A model generated the notes under the pieces. That model was not told where the DNA came from. It saw only the letters and a program-made list of their open reading frames with translations, and made no database searches. This document shows positions 7,969 through 17,495 of a stretch of DNA of 64,000 nt, piece by piece; position 1 is the stretch's first letter, and every line of letters begins with the position of its first letter. A program made the position numbers and the translations under genes. The DNA lies in contig NZ_LT629802.1 in NCBI RefSeq assembly GCF_900106045.1, positions 2,480,001-2,544,000 on the forward strand, given 5' to 3'. The stretch comes from Pseudomonas mucidolens. GTDB lineage: Bacteria; Pseudomonadota; Gammaproteobacteria; Pseudomonadales; Pseudomonadaceae.

Positions 7969-9513
7969 TCAGTTCGCCAGGCCGTCGGCACGTTGGCTCG
8001 GCAGAGCCAATTGCAGCAGATTGGATTCAGTGGCGTGTTCGCGGCTTTTTTCGCCGCGCAACGCGCCTTCACACAGCACCAGGATACGATCGGAGATACC
8101 CATCACTTCCATCAAGTCGCTGGACACCACGATCACCGCAATGCCGCTGGCCGCCAGGTTATGGATGATCTGGTAAATCTCCGCCTTCGCACCGATATCG
8201 ATACCTCGCGTCGGCTCGTCGAGCAGCAGCACCTTCATCGGCATCGACAGCCAGCGACCCAGAATCGCCTTCTGCTGATTGCCGCCGGAGAGGTACATGA
8301 TTTTCTGCGCCGCGCTCGGAGTCTTGACTTTCATGGCCTGGATTTGCTGGTCGGCGTTGGTCTTTTCCCAACCCTCGCGCAACAGCCAACCAAAGGCCGA
8401 ATGACTGCCACGGGCACTGATATTGATGTTCTCAGCGACGCTGGACAGCGGGATGATGCCTTCCTTCTTGCGGTCTTCCGGGCACAGCAGCACGCCGGCG
8501 GCAATGGCATCGCGCGGTGAGCGCAGCTGCAGTTTTTCGCCGCAGAGTTGCAACTCGCCGGCCGTGGCACGCTCCAACCCGCTTAACAGACGAAACAGTT
8601 CGGTACGCCCCGCGCCCACCAGCCCGAACAGCCCGAGGATCTCGCCCTTGTGCACCTCGAAACTGACCGGCTCACGCAGACCCGGCCCGGTTATACCGTC
8701 GACCTTGAGCGCCACCTCGCCCCGTTCACGCGGGCGGTAATCGTAGATGTCCTGGATGTCACGCCCGACCATGCAGGTGACCAGTTGGTCGTGGGTCAGC
8801 GCCTGCATGTCGTCGAAGGTGCGCACGTAGCGACCGTCCTTGAACACGGTCACCGCGTTGCAGATACGAAAGACTTCTTCCATGCGATGGGAAACGTACA
8901 GCACCACTTTGCCCTCATCGCGCAAGCGCGCGATGATCGCCATCAAGCGGTCAATCTCGCGCGCCGAGAGGCTGCTGGTGGGCTCGTCGAAGGCAATCAC
9001 ATGGGCGCCGCGGGACAGCGCCTTGGCGATTTCCACTAGTTGCCGCTGGCCCAGGGACAAGCGACCGAGTTTCTCCTGTGGGTCGATTTCGTCGGCCAGG
9101 CCCTTGAGGCACGCCAGCGCCTGCTGACGCAGCAGCCCACGATTGACCACGCCAAAGCGCGACGGCAAATGCCCGAGGAAGAGGTTTTCGGCGACGCTCA
9201 TTTCCGGCACCAGGTGCAGTTCCTGGTGGATCACCGCCACGCCGCAGGCGATGCTGTCGGCGGCGCATTTGAAGGCCATGACCTGCGCGCCGATCTGCAC
9301 GGTGCCGCTGCTCGGAATATAGGCACCGCCGAGGATTTTCAGCAGCGTCGACTTGCCCGCGCCGTTCTCGCCCATCAAGGCATGCACCTGGCCTGGCTGC
9401 GCGCTGAAGCTGATGCCATCCAGTGCCTTGACGCCAGGGAAGGTTTTGCCGATGCCGTCAAAACGCAGACTGGCTCCGGCAATGGGTTGTTGTTCATTCA
9501 GTTGCACGTGCAT
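7969..9513 (-). CDS. araG: L-arabinose ABC transporter ATP-binding protein AraG
   Basis: The 514-residue protein has two ABC domains, as in all CUT2 sugar importers. The first carries Walker [10 protein letters not shown] at 48-56, the signature [13 protein letters not shown] and Walker B VIAFDEP. The second has the degenerate Walker [10 protein letters not shown], the signature LSGGNQQKA and Walker [15 protein letters not shown]. The neighbours araF and araH fix arabinose as the likely substrate. The ATG at 9513 follows GAGGT and is preferred over the GTG two codons upstream. Confidence 0.95.
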   Translation of the reverse strand: MHVQLNEQQPIAGASLRFDGIGKTFPGVKALDGISFSAQPGQVHALMGENGAGKSTLLKILGGAYIPSSGTVQIGAQVMAFKCAADSIACGVAVIHQELHLVPEMSVAENLFLGHLPSRFGVVNRGLLRQQALACLKGLADEIDPQEKLGRLSLGQRQLVEIAKALSRGAHVIAFDEPTSSLSAREIDRLMAIIARLRDEGKVVLYVSHRMEEVFRICNAVTVFKDGRYVRTFDDMQALTHDQLVTCMVGRDIQDIYDYRPRERGEVALKVDGITGPGLREPVSFEVHKGEILGLFGLVGAGRTELFRLLSGLERATAGELQLCGEKLQLRSPRDAIAAGVLLCPEDRKKEGIIPLSSVAENINISARGSHSAFGWLLREGWEKTNADQQIQAMKVKTPSAAQKIMYLSGGNQQKAILGRWLSMPMKVLLLDEPTRGIDIGAKAEIYQIIHNLAASGIAVIVVSSDLMEVMGISDRILVLCEGALRGEKSREHATESNLLQLALPSQRADGLAN

Positions 9514-9576
9514 AACCACCTCATCACACCGGTCAGGCAGCCCTGTGGCCAGGGCCGCCGAGGAAAGCGAACGGCC

Positions 9577-10581
9577 TTATTTCCACAGGCCGATCTTTTC
9601 CAGTTCCTGCTTGAAATTGTCACGGGTGATCAGCGTCACTTCGTCCATCGCCGTGTACTTCGGCGGCTCGGTGCCTTTGGTTACCCAGTCGAACATCATC
9701 TTCGCGGTGTTGTAGCCCTCGATGTGCGGGCTGGGCAGCATCGAGCCGAAGAAGCCGCTGTTGACCTTCTTCAGTTCACCGATGGCATCGGTGCCGTTGA
9801 TGCCGATACCGATCACGTTGGCGGCGGCAAACCCGGCGCTTTCGGTGGCGCGCACGCCGCCCAGCACCGTGTTGTCGTTCATGCCGCCAATAATCAGGTT
9901 CTTCACGCCGCTGGGCAGCTTGACCAGGGCCGAGTTAGTGGCGTCCATGCTGCCGGGGACGTCCAGAGTCTTGAGGGCCGCGGTGAGGATATGGTCTTCA
10001 GGAATGCCCGCTTCTTTCAGGGATTGGATCGAGCCGTCGGTGCGCTTTTTACCGGTGTCGAGTTCGTTGTAGGTATTGATCACCGCGTAGGTGTCTTTCC
10101 AGTCCCAGCCACGTTTTTTCGCTTCGGCGGCCATCGCGGCGCCCTGCTTCTGGCCGACTTCGAAGGCGGCCATGCCCAGGTACGGCACGTCTTCCATGAA
10201 GTTGCCCTTGGCATCGACAAAACGGTCATCCACCGCCATGACTTTCAAGCCATTGCGCTTGGCCTTGGCGACGATGGCCGGGCCGAGGGCGACGTCCGGT
10301 GGGCAGATCACAAAGCCCTTGGCGCCATTGGCGGCCAGGCTGTCGATGGCCGACAGGGTTTTCTCGCCATCCGGCACGGCGATCTTGATCACGGTGAAAC
10401 CATGGTCCTTGCCGGCCTTTTCGGCGAATGCCCATTCGGTCTGGAACCAGGGCTCTTCAGCCTGCTTGACCAGGAAGCCGATCTTCACTTCTTCGGCGGC
10501 CAGCAACAGCCCGCTCAGGCTCATGGCCGAGACTGCCACGGCGGCGCAACATAGGGAACGGATACCACGACGACGATTCAT
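9577..10581 (-). CDS. araF: L-arabinose-binding periplasmic protein AraF
   Basis: The 334-residue protein starts with a signal peptide (about residues 1-28, ending GLLLA) and continues as a periplasmic sugar-binding fold. KQAEEPWFQTEWAFAEKA is the recognised AraF pattern, followed by AVDDRFVD, INTYNELDTGKKRT and IIGGMNDNTVLGGVRATE. It delivers L-arabinose to AraGH. AAGGAG overlaps an A-rich Crc/Hfq-type motif just before the ATG, so translation is probably catabolite-controlled. Confidence 0.96.
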   Translation of the reverse strand: MNRRRGIRSLCCAAVAVSAMSLSGLLLAAEEVKIGFLVKQAEEPWFQTEWAFAEKAGKDHGFTVIKIAVPDGEKTLSAIDSLAANGAKGFVICPPDVALGPAIVAKAKRNGLKVMAVDDRFVDAKGNFMEDVPYLGMAAFEVGQKQGAAMAAEAKKRGWDWKDTYAVINTYNELDTGKKRTDGSIQSLKEAGIPEDHILTAALKTLDVPGSMDATNSALVKLPSGVKNLIIGGMNDNTVLGGVRATESAGFAAANVIGIGINGTDAIGELKKVNSGFFGSMLPSPHIEGYNTAKMMFDWVTKGTEPPKYTAMDEVTLITRDNFKQELEKIGLWK

Positions 10582-10588
10582 ACGGTGA

Positions 10589-10605
10589 CTCCTTGTTGTT
10601 TTTTT
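10589..10605 (-). promoter_or_regulatory. araF ribosome binding site overlapped by a Crc/Hfq-type A-rich motif
   Basis: On the mRNA strand AAAAAAACAACAAGGAG precedes the araF start by 7 bases. It contains AAnAAnAA repeats, the catabolite-activity (CA) pattern bound by Hfq with Crc in Pseudomonas, fused directly to AAGGAG. Confidence 0.65.
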
Positions 10606-10644
10606 GAGAGTTCGTAGTACTGCGGTAGAGCAAAAAGGTGTTTA

Positions 10645-11520
10645 TTACCCGGCAAATCGATGGCAGGTTTTCCCGGCCACATCCACCTCAATCGCCAGTA
10701 CCGCGCCATCCAACGGGTGATCCAATGGACTGGCAGCGCTGGTGATGTACAAGGTGCTGAGGTTCGGGCCGCCGAATACGCAACTGGTCGGGCGACTGAC
10801 TGGCAGCTCGATCACACGCTCGACTTCACCCTCCGGGGTCAGGCGCAGCAAGCAACTGCCGTCCCAGCGCGCATTCCAGATATAACCCTCAGCGTCCATC
10901 GCCGAACCATCCGGACCTCCACGCGCGTGCGGCCCGAACCACACCGCCGCGCGGCCAAGCTGGCCGTCGGCATGGATCGAATATTGATACAGCGTGCCGT
11001 CCAGGCTGTCGCCGAAATGCACCTGAGTAGCCTCATCGTTCCAGAGCAAAGTGTTGGGGATCCCCAGACCTTGCAGTAAGCACGTGACCCGCGCATCGGC
11101 GTCCACGCGAAACAGGCCACCGGAACGGCGCAACACGGGCAAATCTTCGCCATGCTCGCCGATGTTGTTCTGCATGGTGCCGAGCCACAGCCGCCCCTGG
11201 GCATCACAGCGAGCTTCATTGCCACGATTGCCCGGTTGCGGGTCGGCCACACACAACAAGGTCAAGCACGGCGCGTGTTGCTCCGAGGCCAGATCAAGGC
11301 GATACACGCCGCTGCTCATGGTCACCAGCGCATCACCGCTGGCACACGGGATAAACGCCGACGCATGCTCGGGCAGATGCCAGACCTGCAGGCTGTCGCC
11401 GATCAGGCGCAGCGCCTGTTTGCCGGCGATATCCACCCAATAGAACGCCTGGGTGGGCGCGTCCCAGAACGGCCCTTCGCCCAATTGCGCACGGTGTGCG
11501 GTAACAGCGTTACACGACAT
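10645..11520 (-). CDS. SMP-30/gluconolactonase-family lactonase, probable L-arabinolactonase
   Basis: The 291-residue beta-propeller protein of the SMP-30 family shows the metal ligand Glu15 in LGEGPFWD, the GNEARCDAQGRLWLGTM segment, IPNTLLWN, and GPDGSAMDAEGYIWNA. These carry the expected Asn and Asp ligands of calcium- or zinc-dependent lactonases. In this operon it should open L-arabino-gamma-lactone to L-arabonate, step two of the non-phosphorylating L-arabinose route. AGGAGG lies 4 bases before the ATG, with an A-rich Crc/Hfq motif just upstream. The gap to the next operon gene is about 60 bases. Confidence 0.9.
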   Translation of the reverse strand: MSCNAVTAHRAQLGEGPFWDAPTQAFYWVDIAGKQALRLIGDSLQVWHLPEHASAFIPCASGDALVTMSSGVYRLDLASEQHAPCLTLLCVADPQPGNRGNEARCDAQGRLWLGTMQNNIGEHGEDLPVLRRSGGLFRVDADARVTCLLQGLGIPNTLLWNDEATQVHFGDSLDGTLYQYSIHADGQLGRAAVWFGPHARGGPDGSAMDAEGYIWNARWDGSCLLRLTPEGEVERVIELPVSRPTSCVFGGPNLSTLYITSAASPLDHPLDGAVLAIEVDVAGKTCHRFAG

Positions 11521-11533
11521 GAAGCCTCCTGGA

Positions 11534-11544
11534 TTATTGTTGTT
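11534..11544 (-). promoter_or_regulatory. Crc/Hfq-type motif upstream of the lactonase
   Basis: AACAACAATAA on the mRNA strand matches AAnAAnAA and lies 3 bases upstream of the AGGAGG of the lactonase gene. Confidence 0.55.
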
Positions 11545-11582
11545 CTCAGGTGCATGTTTTTAAGTGGCGAGTGGCGCCCCCA

Positions 11583-13163
11583 CTAAAGCGCTTCGCGGGT
11601 TGGCACGCCATCCACCAACCGCTGAATGCGCAGCGGATTAGTATTTTTCAACGCGTCAGGCAGCAAGCTGTCCGGGTAGTTCTGGAAGCACACGGGGCGC
11701 AGGAAACGGTCGATGGCCAGCGTGCCCACCGAGGTGCCACGGGCATCGGAAGTGGCCGGATACGGTCCACCGTGCACCATCGAATCGCAGACCTCGACGC
11801 CGGTCGGATAACCGTTGAGCAGAATGCGGCCGACCTTGTGTTCAAGCAAGGGCGTCAGTTCGGCAAATTGCGCCAGGTCCGAAGGTTCACCAATGATCGT
11901 CGCCGTCAGTTGACCGTGCAGGCCGTGCAAGGCGGCGCTAAGTTGCGCCTGGTCGGCGACCTCGACGAACACCGTGGTCGGGCCGAACACTTCTTCTTGC
12001 AGCACTGCATCGCCATTGATCAACAAGCTGACATCCGCCTTGAACAACTGTGGCTGGGCCTGATTGCCCGCTTGAACATTGCCCGCCAAGTGCTGGATCC
12101 CAGGATGCGCCAGGAGTTTTGCCAAGCCTTTGCCATAGCTGCTCAAGGTGCCCGCGTTGAGCATGGTCTGGGCCGGTTGATCACCGATCAGTTGCACCAC
12201 CTGTTGGGTGAACGCTGTGAACTGCGGCGAAGCAATGCCGATCACCAGGCCCGGATTGGTGCAAAACTGGCCGCAGCCCTGCACCACCGAGGCCGTCAAA
12301 TCACCGGCCACGGTTTCCGCCCGCGTCTGCAGCGCCTGCGGCAGCACGATGACCGGGTTGATGCTGGACATCTCGGCGAACACCGGGATCGGTTGCGGGC
12401 GTGCCGCCGCCATGTCGCACAAGGCGCGCCCGCCTTTGAGCGAGCCGGTGAAACCGACCGCCTGGATCGCCGGATGCTTGACCAGCGCTTCACCGACGCC
12501 GCCACCGAAGATCATGTTGAATACACCGTCCGGCATACCCGTGGTGTGAGCCGCACGCAGGATCGCATCGGCCACCTGTTCTGCGGTCGCCATGTGCCCG
12601 CTGTGAGCCTTGAACACCACCGGGCAGCCAGCGGCCAACGCGGCGGCGGTGTCGCCACCCGCGGTGGAAAAGGCCAGGGGAAAGTTGCTGGCGCCGAATA
12701 CCGCCACCGGCCCCACGCCAATGCGGTACTGACGCAGATCGGGACGCGGCAGCGGCTGGCGCTCAGGCAATGCCTTATCAATCCGTGCACCGTAGAAATC
12801 ACCACGCCGCAGCACCGTGGCGAACAGACGCATCTGGCCGCTGGTACGTCCGCGCTCACCTTTGATACGTGCGGCGGGCAGCGCGGTTTCGCGGCAGACC
12901 AGCTCGACGAAGTCATCGCCCAACGCATCCAGTTCATCCGCCACCGCGTCCAGAAACTGCGCACGCCGCTGCGCACTCAGCGCCCGGTAGGCGGGGTAAG
13001 CCGCTGCGGCAGCCTTGGCCGCCGCATCCACTTCCTGCTCGGTGGCCTGGTAAAAGACGTGAGGCAAGGTGTCGCCGGTGCTGGCATCGACGCTCTGCAG
13101 CGTGACGCTGCCCATGGCGCTGCGTTGACCGCCGATGTAGTTGTGGCCGAGAAACTGGGTCAT
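11583..13163 (-). CDS. Alpha-ketoglutaric semialdehyde dehydrogenase (aldehyde dehydrogenase family)
   Basis: The 526-residue NAD(P)-dependent aldehyde dehydrogenase shows FGASNFPLAFSTAGGDTAAALAAGCPVV (catalytic Asn160), the base Glu264 in VFAEMSSINPV and the nucleophile Cys301 in GCGQFCTNPG. This pattern fits the ketoglutarate-semialdehyde dehydrogenase group, which yields 2-oxoglutarate as the last step of oxidative pentose catabolism. The ATG at 13163 follows AAGGAGA. It lies 10 bases after the FAH-family gene, clearly in the same operon. Confidence 0.92.
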   Translation of the reverse strand: MTQFLGHNYIGGQRSAMGSVTLQSVDASTGDTLPHVFYQATEQEVDAAAKAAAAAYPAYRALSAQRRAQFLDAVADELDALGDDFVELVCRETALPAARIKGERGRTSGQMRLFATVLRRGDFYGARIDKALPERQPLPRPDLRQYRIGVGPVAVFGASNFPLAFSTAGGDTAAALAAGCPVVFKAHSGHMATAEQVADAILRAAHTTGMPDGVFNMIFGGGVGEALVKHPAIQAVGFTGSLKGGRALCDMAAARPQPIPVFAEMSSINPVIVLPQALQTRAETVAGDLTASVVQGCGQFCTNPGLVIGIASPQFTAFTQQVVQLIGDQPAQTMLNAGTLSSYGKGLAKLLAHPGIQHLAGNVQAGNQAQPQLFKADVSLLINGDAVLQEEVFGPTTVFVEVADQAQLSAALHGLHGQLTATIIGEPSDLAQFAELTPLLEHKVGRILLNGYPTGVEVCDSMVHGGPYPATSDARGTSVGTLAIDRFLRPVCFQNYPDSLLPDALKNTNPLRIQRLVDGVPTREAL

Positions 13164-13173
13164 GTGGGTCTCC

Positions 13174-14166
13174 TTAAAGCGGGTTGACGTTGCCGGGTTC
13201 AAACACGGTATCGACAAGCTCGATACCGTTGATCAACGGTGCGCCGAATTCGGCTTGGCTGATTTCGAACACGTCCCCCGGCTGGGTACGTATACCGTCG
13301 GCAAATGACAGGGTGGCGGTGCCGAAAAAGTGAATGTGTACATCGCCCGGCTTGAGGAACTGACGATATTTGAAATGGTGGTACTCGAGGTTTTCCAGGC
13401 TATGGCACATATTCGCTTCGCCACTGAGAAACTGGTTTTCCCAGAGCGTCTGGCCGTCGCGCACGATGCGGCTGGTGCCGGCCAGATGCTGGGGCAATTC
13501 ACCGACCCGCAACTCCGGACCGTAACTGCAACTGCGCAGTTTTGAGTGAGCCAGGTACAGGTAATTCTTACGTTCCATCACATGATCGGAAAACTCATTA
13601 CCTACCGCAAACCCCAGGCGGTACGGCTTGCCATCCTGACCGATCACATACAGGCCGCCAATCTCCGGCTCTTCGCCAGCGTCTTCGGCAAACGGCGGCA
13701 CCGGGAACGGCTGACCTGGGCGCACGACAATACTGCCGTCGCCCTTGTAGAACCACTCTGGCTGTACCCCCGCCTGGCCAGACGCCGGTCTACCGCCCTC
13801 CACGCCCCATTTGAAAATACGCATGGTGTCGGTCATCGCGCTCTCGTCACCGGCCTGCTGGTGCATCTTGTCACGCGCCGAGGCGCTGCCCAGGTGGGTC
13901 AGGCCGGTACCGCTGACCAGCATGTGCGCCGGATCCGGATGATCCAGCGGCGGCAGAATTTTCAGCTCGGCCAACAACCCGGCGTAGTCATGACTGTCAC
14001 CCAGGCCGAGGGTCTGTACTTGCTGCTGCAAACCAACCCCCGCCTCGATCGCCGCCAGCGCCAGTTCGCGAGTGGTGCGGGCGTGCTGCACTTCACGCAC
14101 CAGACTGCCTTCAACCACGCCCACCCGACGCTCGCCGTTATTCAATTCGAACTGAACTAAACGCAT
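13174..14166 (-). CDS. FAH-family protein (AraD1/GguC type), probable 2-keto-3-deoxypentonate dehydratase
   Basis: The 330-residue protein begins MRLVQFELNNGERRVGVVEG and has the fumarylacetoacetase-like core with LVSGTGLTHLGSASARDKMHQ, the EPEIGGLYVIGQDGKPYRLGFAVGNEFSDH region and YGPELRVGELP. These are features of the AraD1 group. In this operon the needed reaction is dehydration of 2-keto-3-deoxy-L-arabonate to ketoglutarate semialdehyde; no DapA-type dehydratase is present, so this protein is the natural candidate. The reaction is inferred from context. It sits between the MFS permease and the semialdehyde dehydrogenase with gaps of 21 and 10 bases. Confidence 0.88.
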   Translation of the reverse strand: MRLVQFELNNGERRVGVVEGSLVREVQHARTTRELALAAIEAGVGLQQQVQTLGLGDSHDYAGLLAELKILPPLDHPDPAHMLVSGTGLTHLGSASARDKMHQQAGDESAMTDTMRIFKWGVEGGRPASGQAGVQPEWFYKGDGSIVVRPGQPFPVPPFAEDAGEEPEIGGLYVIGQDGKPYRLGFAVGNEFSDHVMERKNYLYLAHSKLRSCSYGPELRVGELPQHLAGTSRIVRDGQTLWENQFLSGEANMCHSLENLEYHHFKYRQFLKPGDVHIHFFGTATLSFADGIRTQPGDVFEISQAEFGAPLINGIELVDTVFEPGNVNPL

Positions 14167-14187
14167 GAATTTTCTCCTGATAATCGA

Positions 14188-15510
14188 TTAAGTCCGTGTT
14201 GCACCGCGCGCACTGGCGGCAAACTGCTCGGCCGGCAGCACGTGCCTACGCTCCAACAACCAATACACCACACCTGTCAGCAGCAGACCGAACACCATCA
14301 CGCAAGACAGGAAGTACAAGCCCGAAGACAGGGAGCCGGTGTATTCCTTGAGCGCGCCGATCACGAACGGACCGATATAACCCCCGAGATTGCCCACCGA
14401 GTTGATCAGCGCGATGCCCGCCGCCGCACTGGCGCCGGCGAAGAAACGTCCGGGCAAGGTCCAGAACACCGCGGTGCAGGAAAACAGCGCAAACGCCACC
14501 AGGCACAACGCCGCCAATTGCTGCACCGGCACCGTCAACCAGGCACTGAGGAACAAGCCGATCGCGCCCAGCACGTACAGCACCGCCAAGTGCCCATAGC
14601 GGTCATTCAGGCGATCGGAACTGCGCGGGATGATCAACAACCCGATAATCCCGAAGATATACGGCACCGACGATACGAAGCCGGTGGTCAAGTCGCTGCC
14701 GCCAAACTGCTTGATCAAAGTCGGCAACCACAGGCCCAGCCCGTAGATACTCAAGGTCACCGGCAGATAAAACAGCGCCAGCAGCAGCACACGCATGTCC
14801 TTGAGCGCATGCAGCGGATTGCCATGTCGAGTCTGGCCATAAGCTTGCAGGTCCTTGCTCAGTTCACCGGCCAACCAATCCTTCTCGGATTGGTTCATCC
14901 ATTTGACCTGCTGCGGGCCATCCGGCAAATAACGCAGCACCGGCCAGGTCAGCAGGATCGCTGGCGTGCCGATCACGATGAACAACCACTGCCAGCCGTG
15001 CAGACCGAGAATCCCGTCCATGCCCAGCAGGCCGCCGGACACCGGCCCGGTGATCATCATCGCGATGGGTTGGGAGAGGATAAACAACCCAAGGATTTTG
15101 CCGCGATGGCGCACCGGAAACCATTGGGTGATGTAGTAGAGAACGCCCGGAAAGAACCCGGCCTCGGCCGCGCCCAGCAAAAAGCGCATCACATAGAAGC
15201 TGTGAGGCCCCTGGACGAAAGCCATGCCGATGGTGATCACGCCCCAAGTGATCATGATCCGCGCAAACCAGCGCCGGGCGCCGAAGCGATCGAGCATCAG
15301 GTTGCTGGGGATTTCAAACAGGAAGTAGCCAATAAAGAACAGCCCTGCCCCCAGACCATAGGCCGCATCGCCGATGCCGACGTCGGCGCCCATGTGCAAC
15401 TTGGCAAAGCCCACGGCAGAACGATCCACGTAGGCGATCAGGTACAGCAAGATCAGGAAGGGAATCAGTTTCAGCGTGATGCGACGTATAAGCCGCAGTT
15501 CCTGGCTCAT
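14188..15510 (-). CDS. MFS transporter, anion:cation symporter (hexuronate/galactonate) type
   Basis: The 440-residue protein has 12 predicted helices and the ACS-family N-terminus RRITLKLIPFLILLYLIAYVDRSAVGFA, followed by GLFFIGYFLFEIPSNLMLDRFGARRW and AEAGFFPGVLYYITQWFP. Relatives import sugar acids, so L-arabonate or a related aldonate is a likely substrate. As first gene of the leftward operon it faces the dehydratase gene across a 192-base intergenic region. An A-rich Crc/Hfq motif overlaps the approach to its GGAG site. Confidence 0.9.
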   Translation of the reverse strand: MSQELRLIRRITLKLIPFLILLYLIAYVDRSAVGFAKLHMGADVGIGDAAYGLGAGLFFIGYFLFEIPSNLMLDRFGARRWFARIMITWGVITIGMAFVQGPHSFYVMRFLLGAAEAGFFPGVLYYITQWFPVRHRGKILGLFILSQPIAMMITGPVSGGLLGMDGILGLHGWQWLFIVIGTPAILLTWPVLRYLPDGPQQVKWMNQSEKDWLAGELSKDLQAYGQTRHGNPLHALKDMRVLLLALFYLPVTLSIYGLGLWLPTLIKQFGGSDLTTGFVSSVPYIFGIIGLLIIPRSSDRLNDRYGHLAVLYVLGAIGLFLSAWLTVPVQQLAALCLVAFALFSCTAVFWTLPGRFFAGASAAAGIALINSVGNLGGYIGPFVIGALKEYTGSLSSGLYFLSCVMVFGLLLTGVVYWLLERRHVLPAEQFAASARGATRT

Positions 15511-15519
15511 GAGATCGAT

Positions 15520-15536
15520 CTCCGATTGTTGTTTTT
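15520..15536 (-). promoter_or_regulatory. RBS and Crc/Hfq-type motif of the MFS gene
   Basis: The mRNA-strand sequence AAAAACAACAATCGGAG lies 9 bases before the start codon and combines an AAnAAnAA motif with GGAG. Confidence 0.6.
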
Positions 15537-15603
15537 ATAGAAGCTGCGGGGGATGCCTCTCGCGGAAAACCGCCAGGGTCATACCTCAGTCAAAACCGAC
15601 TAT

Positions 15604-15616
15604 ATAGTAATACTAT
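15604..15616. promoter_or_regulatory. FadR-type GntR operator, site 1
   Basis: ATAGTAATACTAT is a perfect 13-bp palindrome and contains the FadR-subfamily consensus (T.GT...AC.A). It lies between the divergent MFS and dehydratase genes and 1.9 kb from a FadR-type regulator gene at 17496. Confidence 0.65.
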
Positions 15617-15676
15617 TTACGCAACAACACTTCCAAACCGAAGATTTTGCGCTTATGTTAGCGCCACAGAGAACAT

Positions 15677-15689
15677 ATAGTCATACAAT
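15677..15689. promoter_or_regulatory. FadR-type GntR operator, site 2
   Basis: ATAGTCATACAAT matches site 1 at 11 of 13 positions and keeps the GT...AC core. It lies 73 bases from site 1, immediately before the ribosome binding region of the dehydratase gene, where a bound repressor would block initiation. Confidence 0.5.
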
Positions 15690-15702
15690 AAGAGAGTTGA
15701 TC

Positions 15703-17439
15703 ATGTCTGATAAAAAAACCGGTCTGCGCTCCGCCCAGTGGTTTGGTACCGCCGACAAAAACGGCTTTATGTACCGCAGCTGGATGAAGAATCAGGGGAT
15801 TGCCGACCACCAGTTCCATGGCAAGCCGATTATCGGCATCTGCAACACCTGGTCGGAGCTGACGCCCTGCAACGCGCACTTTCGCCAGATTGCCGAGCAC
15901 GTGAAACGCGGCGTGATCGAGGCCGGCGGTTTTCCCGTCGAGTTTCCGGTGTTCTCCAACGGCGAATCGAATCTGCGCCCCACCGCGATGCTCACCCGCA
16001 ACCTGGCCAGCATGGATGTCGAGGAAGCCATTCGCGGCAACCCGATTGACGGCGTGGTGTTGCTGACCGGCTGCGACAAAACCACCCCGGCGCTGCTGAT
16101 GGGGGCCGCCAGTTGTGACGTACCGGCCATCGTCGTCACCGGTGGGCCGATGCTTAACGGTAAACACAAGGGCCAGGACATCGGTTCGGGCACCGTGGTC
16201 TGGCAGCTCAGCGAGCAGGTCAAGGCCGGCACCATTACCCTGGACGATTTCCTCGCGGCCGAGGGTGGCATGTCGCGCTCGGCAGGCACCTGCAACACCA
16301 TGGGCACCGCCTCGACCATGGCCTGCATGGCCGAAGCGCTCGGTACTTCCCTGCCCCACAACGCGGCGATCCCAGCAGTGGATGCGCGACGTTATGTACT
16401 GGCGCACATGTCCGGCATGCGCGCGGTGGAGATGGTCCGCGAAGACTTGAAGCTGTCGAAGATTCTCACCAAGGAAGCCTTCGAAAACGCGATCCGTGTC
16501 AACGCCGCCATCGGCGGCTCGACCAACGCGGTGATTCACTTGAAAGCCATCGCCGGGCGTATCGGTGTCGAGCTCGACCTGGATGACTGGACCCGCATGG
16601 GCCGTGGCATGCCGACCATCGTCGACCTGCAGCCGTCCGGGCGTTTCCTGATGGAAGAGTTCTACTACGCTGGCGGCCTGCCCGCCGTATTGCGCCGCCT
16701 TGGCGAAGCCAACCTGATCCCGCACCCCGACGCGCTGACCGTCAACGGCAAGTCCTTGGGCGAAAACACCCAGGACTCGCCGATCTACGGCCAGGACGAA
16801 GTGATCCGCACCCTCGACAACCCGATCCGCGCCGACGGCGGCATTTGCGTACTGCGCGGCAACCTCGCGCCGCTGGGTGCCGTGCTCAAGCCTTCGGCGG
16901 CCAGTCCCGAGCTGATGCAGCATCGCGGCCGCGCCGTGGTGTTCGAGAACTTCGACATGTACAAGGCGCGGATCAACGACCCGGAGCTGGACGTCGACGC
17001 CAGCTCGATCCTGGTCATGAAAAACTGCGGCCCCAAGGGATATCCCGGCATGGCCGAAGTCGGCAACATGGGCCTGCCGGCCAAGCTGCTGGCCCAGGGT
17101 GTGACCGATATGGTGCGTATTTCCGATGCACGCATGAGCGGCACGGCTTACGGCACGGTCGTGTTGCATGTCGCGCCGGAAGCGGCGGCCGGTGGACCGC
17201 TGGCAACCGTGAAGGAAGGTGACTGGATTGAACTCGATTGCGCCAACGGGCGCCTGCACCTGGATATCCCGGATGCCGAACTGGCAGCGCGCATGGCTGA
17301 CTTGCCACCGCCAGAAAAACTGATCGTGGGCGGTTATCGCCAGCTGTATATCGACCATGTGCTGCAGGCCGACCAAGGCTGTGACTTCGACTTCCTGGTC
17401 GGTTGCCGTGGCGCCGAAGTCCCGCGTCATTCCCACTGA
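15703..17439 (+). CDS. L-arabonate dehydratase (IlvD/Edd family)
   Basis: The 578-residue protein of the dihydroxyacid/sugar-acid dehydratase family carries three conserved Cys for a [2Fe-2S] cluster: Cys56 (NTWSELTPCNAH), Cys124 (LTGCDKTTPA) and Cys197 (SAGTCNTMGTA). The motifs GGSTNAVIH, KNCGPKGYPGM and SDARMSGTAYGT supply Mg and substrate contacts. Length and sequence fit the sugar-acid (pentonate) branch rather than IlvD. It should convert L-arabonate, perhaps also D-xylonate, to the 2-keto-3-deoxy acid. The ATG at 15703 follows AGAGAG; a longer frame from 15553 would run across both operators. It is divergent from the arabinose operon and followed by its likely regulator. Confidence 0.93.
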   Translation: MSDKKTGLRSAQWFGTADKNGFMYRSWMKNQGIADHQFHGKPIIGICNTWSELTPCNAHFRQIAEHVKRGVIEAGGFPVEFPVFSNGESNLRPTAMLTRNLASMDVEEAIRGNPIDGVVLLTGCDKTTPALLMGAASCDVPAIVVTGGPMLNGKHKGQDIGSGTVVWQLSEQVKAGTITLDDFLAAEGGMSRSAGTCNTMGTASTMACMAEALGTSLPHNAAIPAVDARRYVLAHMSGMRAVEMVREDLKLSKILTKEAFENAIRVNAAIGGSTNAVIHLKAIAGRIGVELDLDDWTRMGRGMPTIVDLQPSGRFLMEEFYYAGGLPAVLRRLGEANLIPHPDALTVNGKSLGENTQDSPIYGQDEVIRTLDNPIRADGGICVLRGNLAPLGAVLKPSAASPELMQHRGRAVVFENFDMYKARINDPELDVDASSILVMKNCGPKGYPGMAEVGNMGLPAKLLAQGVTDMVRISDARMSGTAYGTVVLHVAPEAAAGGPLATVKEGDWIELDCANGRLHLDIPDAELAARMADLPPPEKLIVGGYRQLYIDHVLQADQGCDFDFLVGCRGAEVPRHSH

Positions 17440-17495
17440 AAGTCACGGGAGCAATGCTATGATGCGCCGTATTTCGTCAGAGTAACCTCCCAGCT

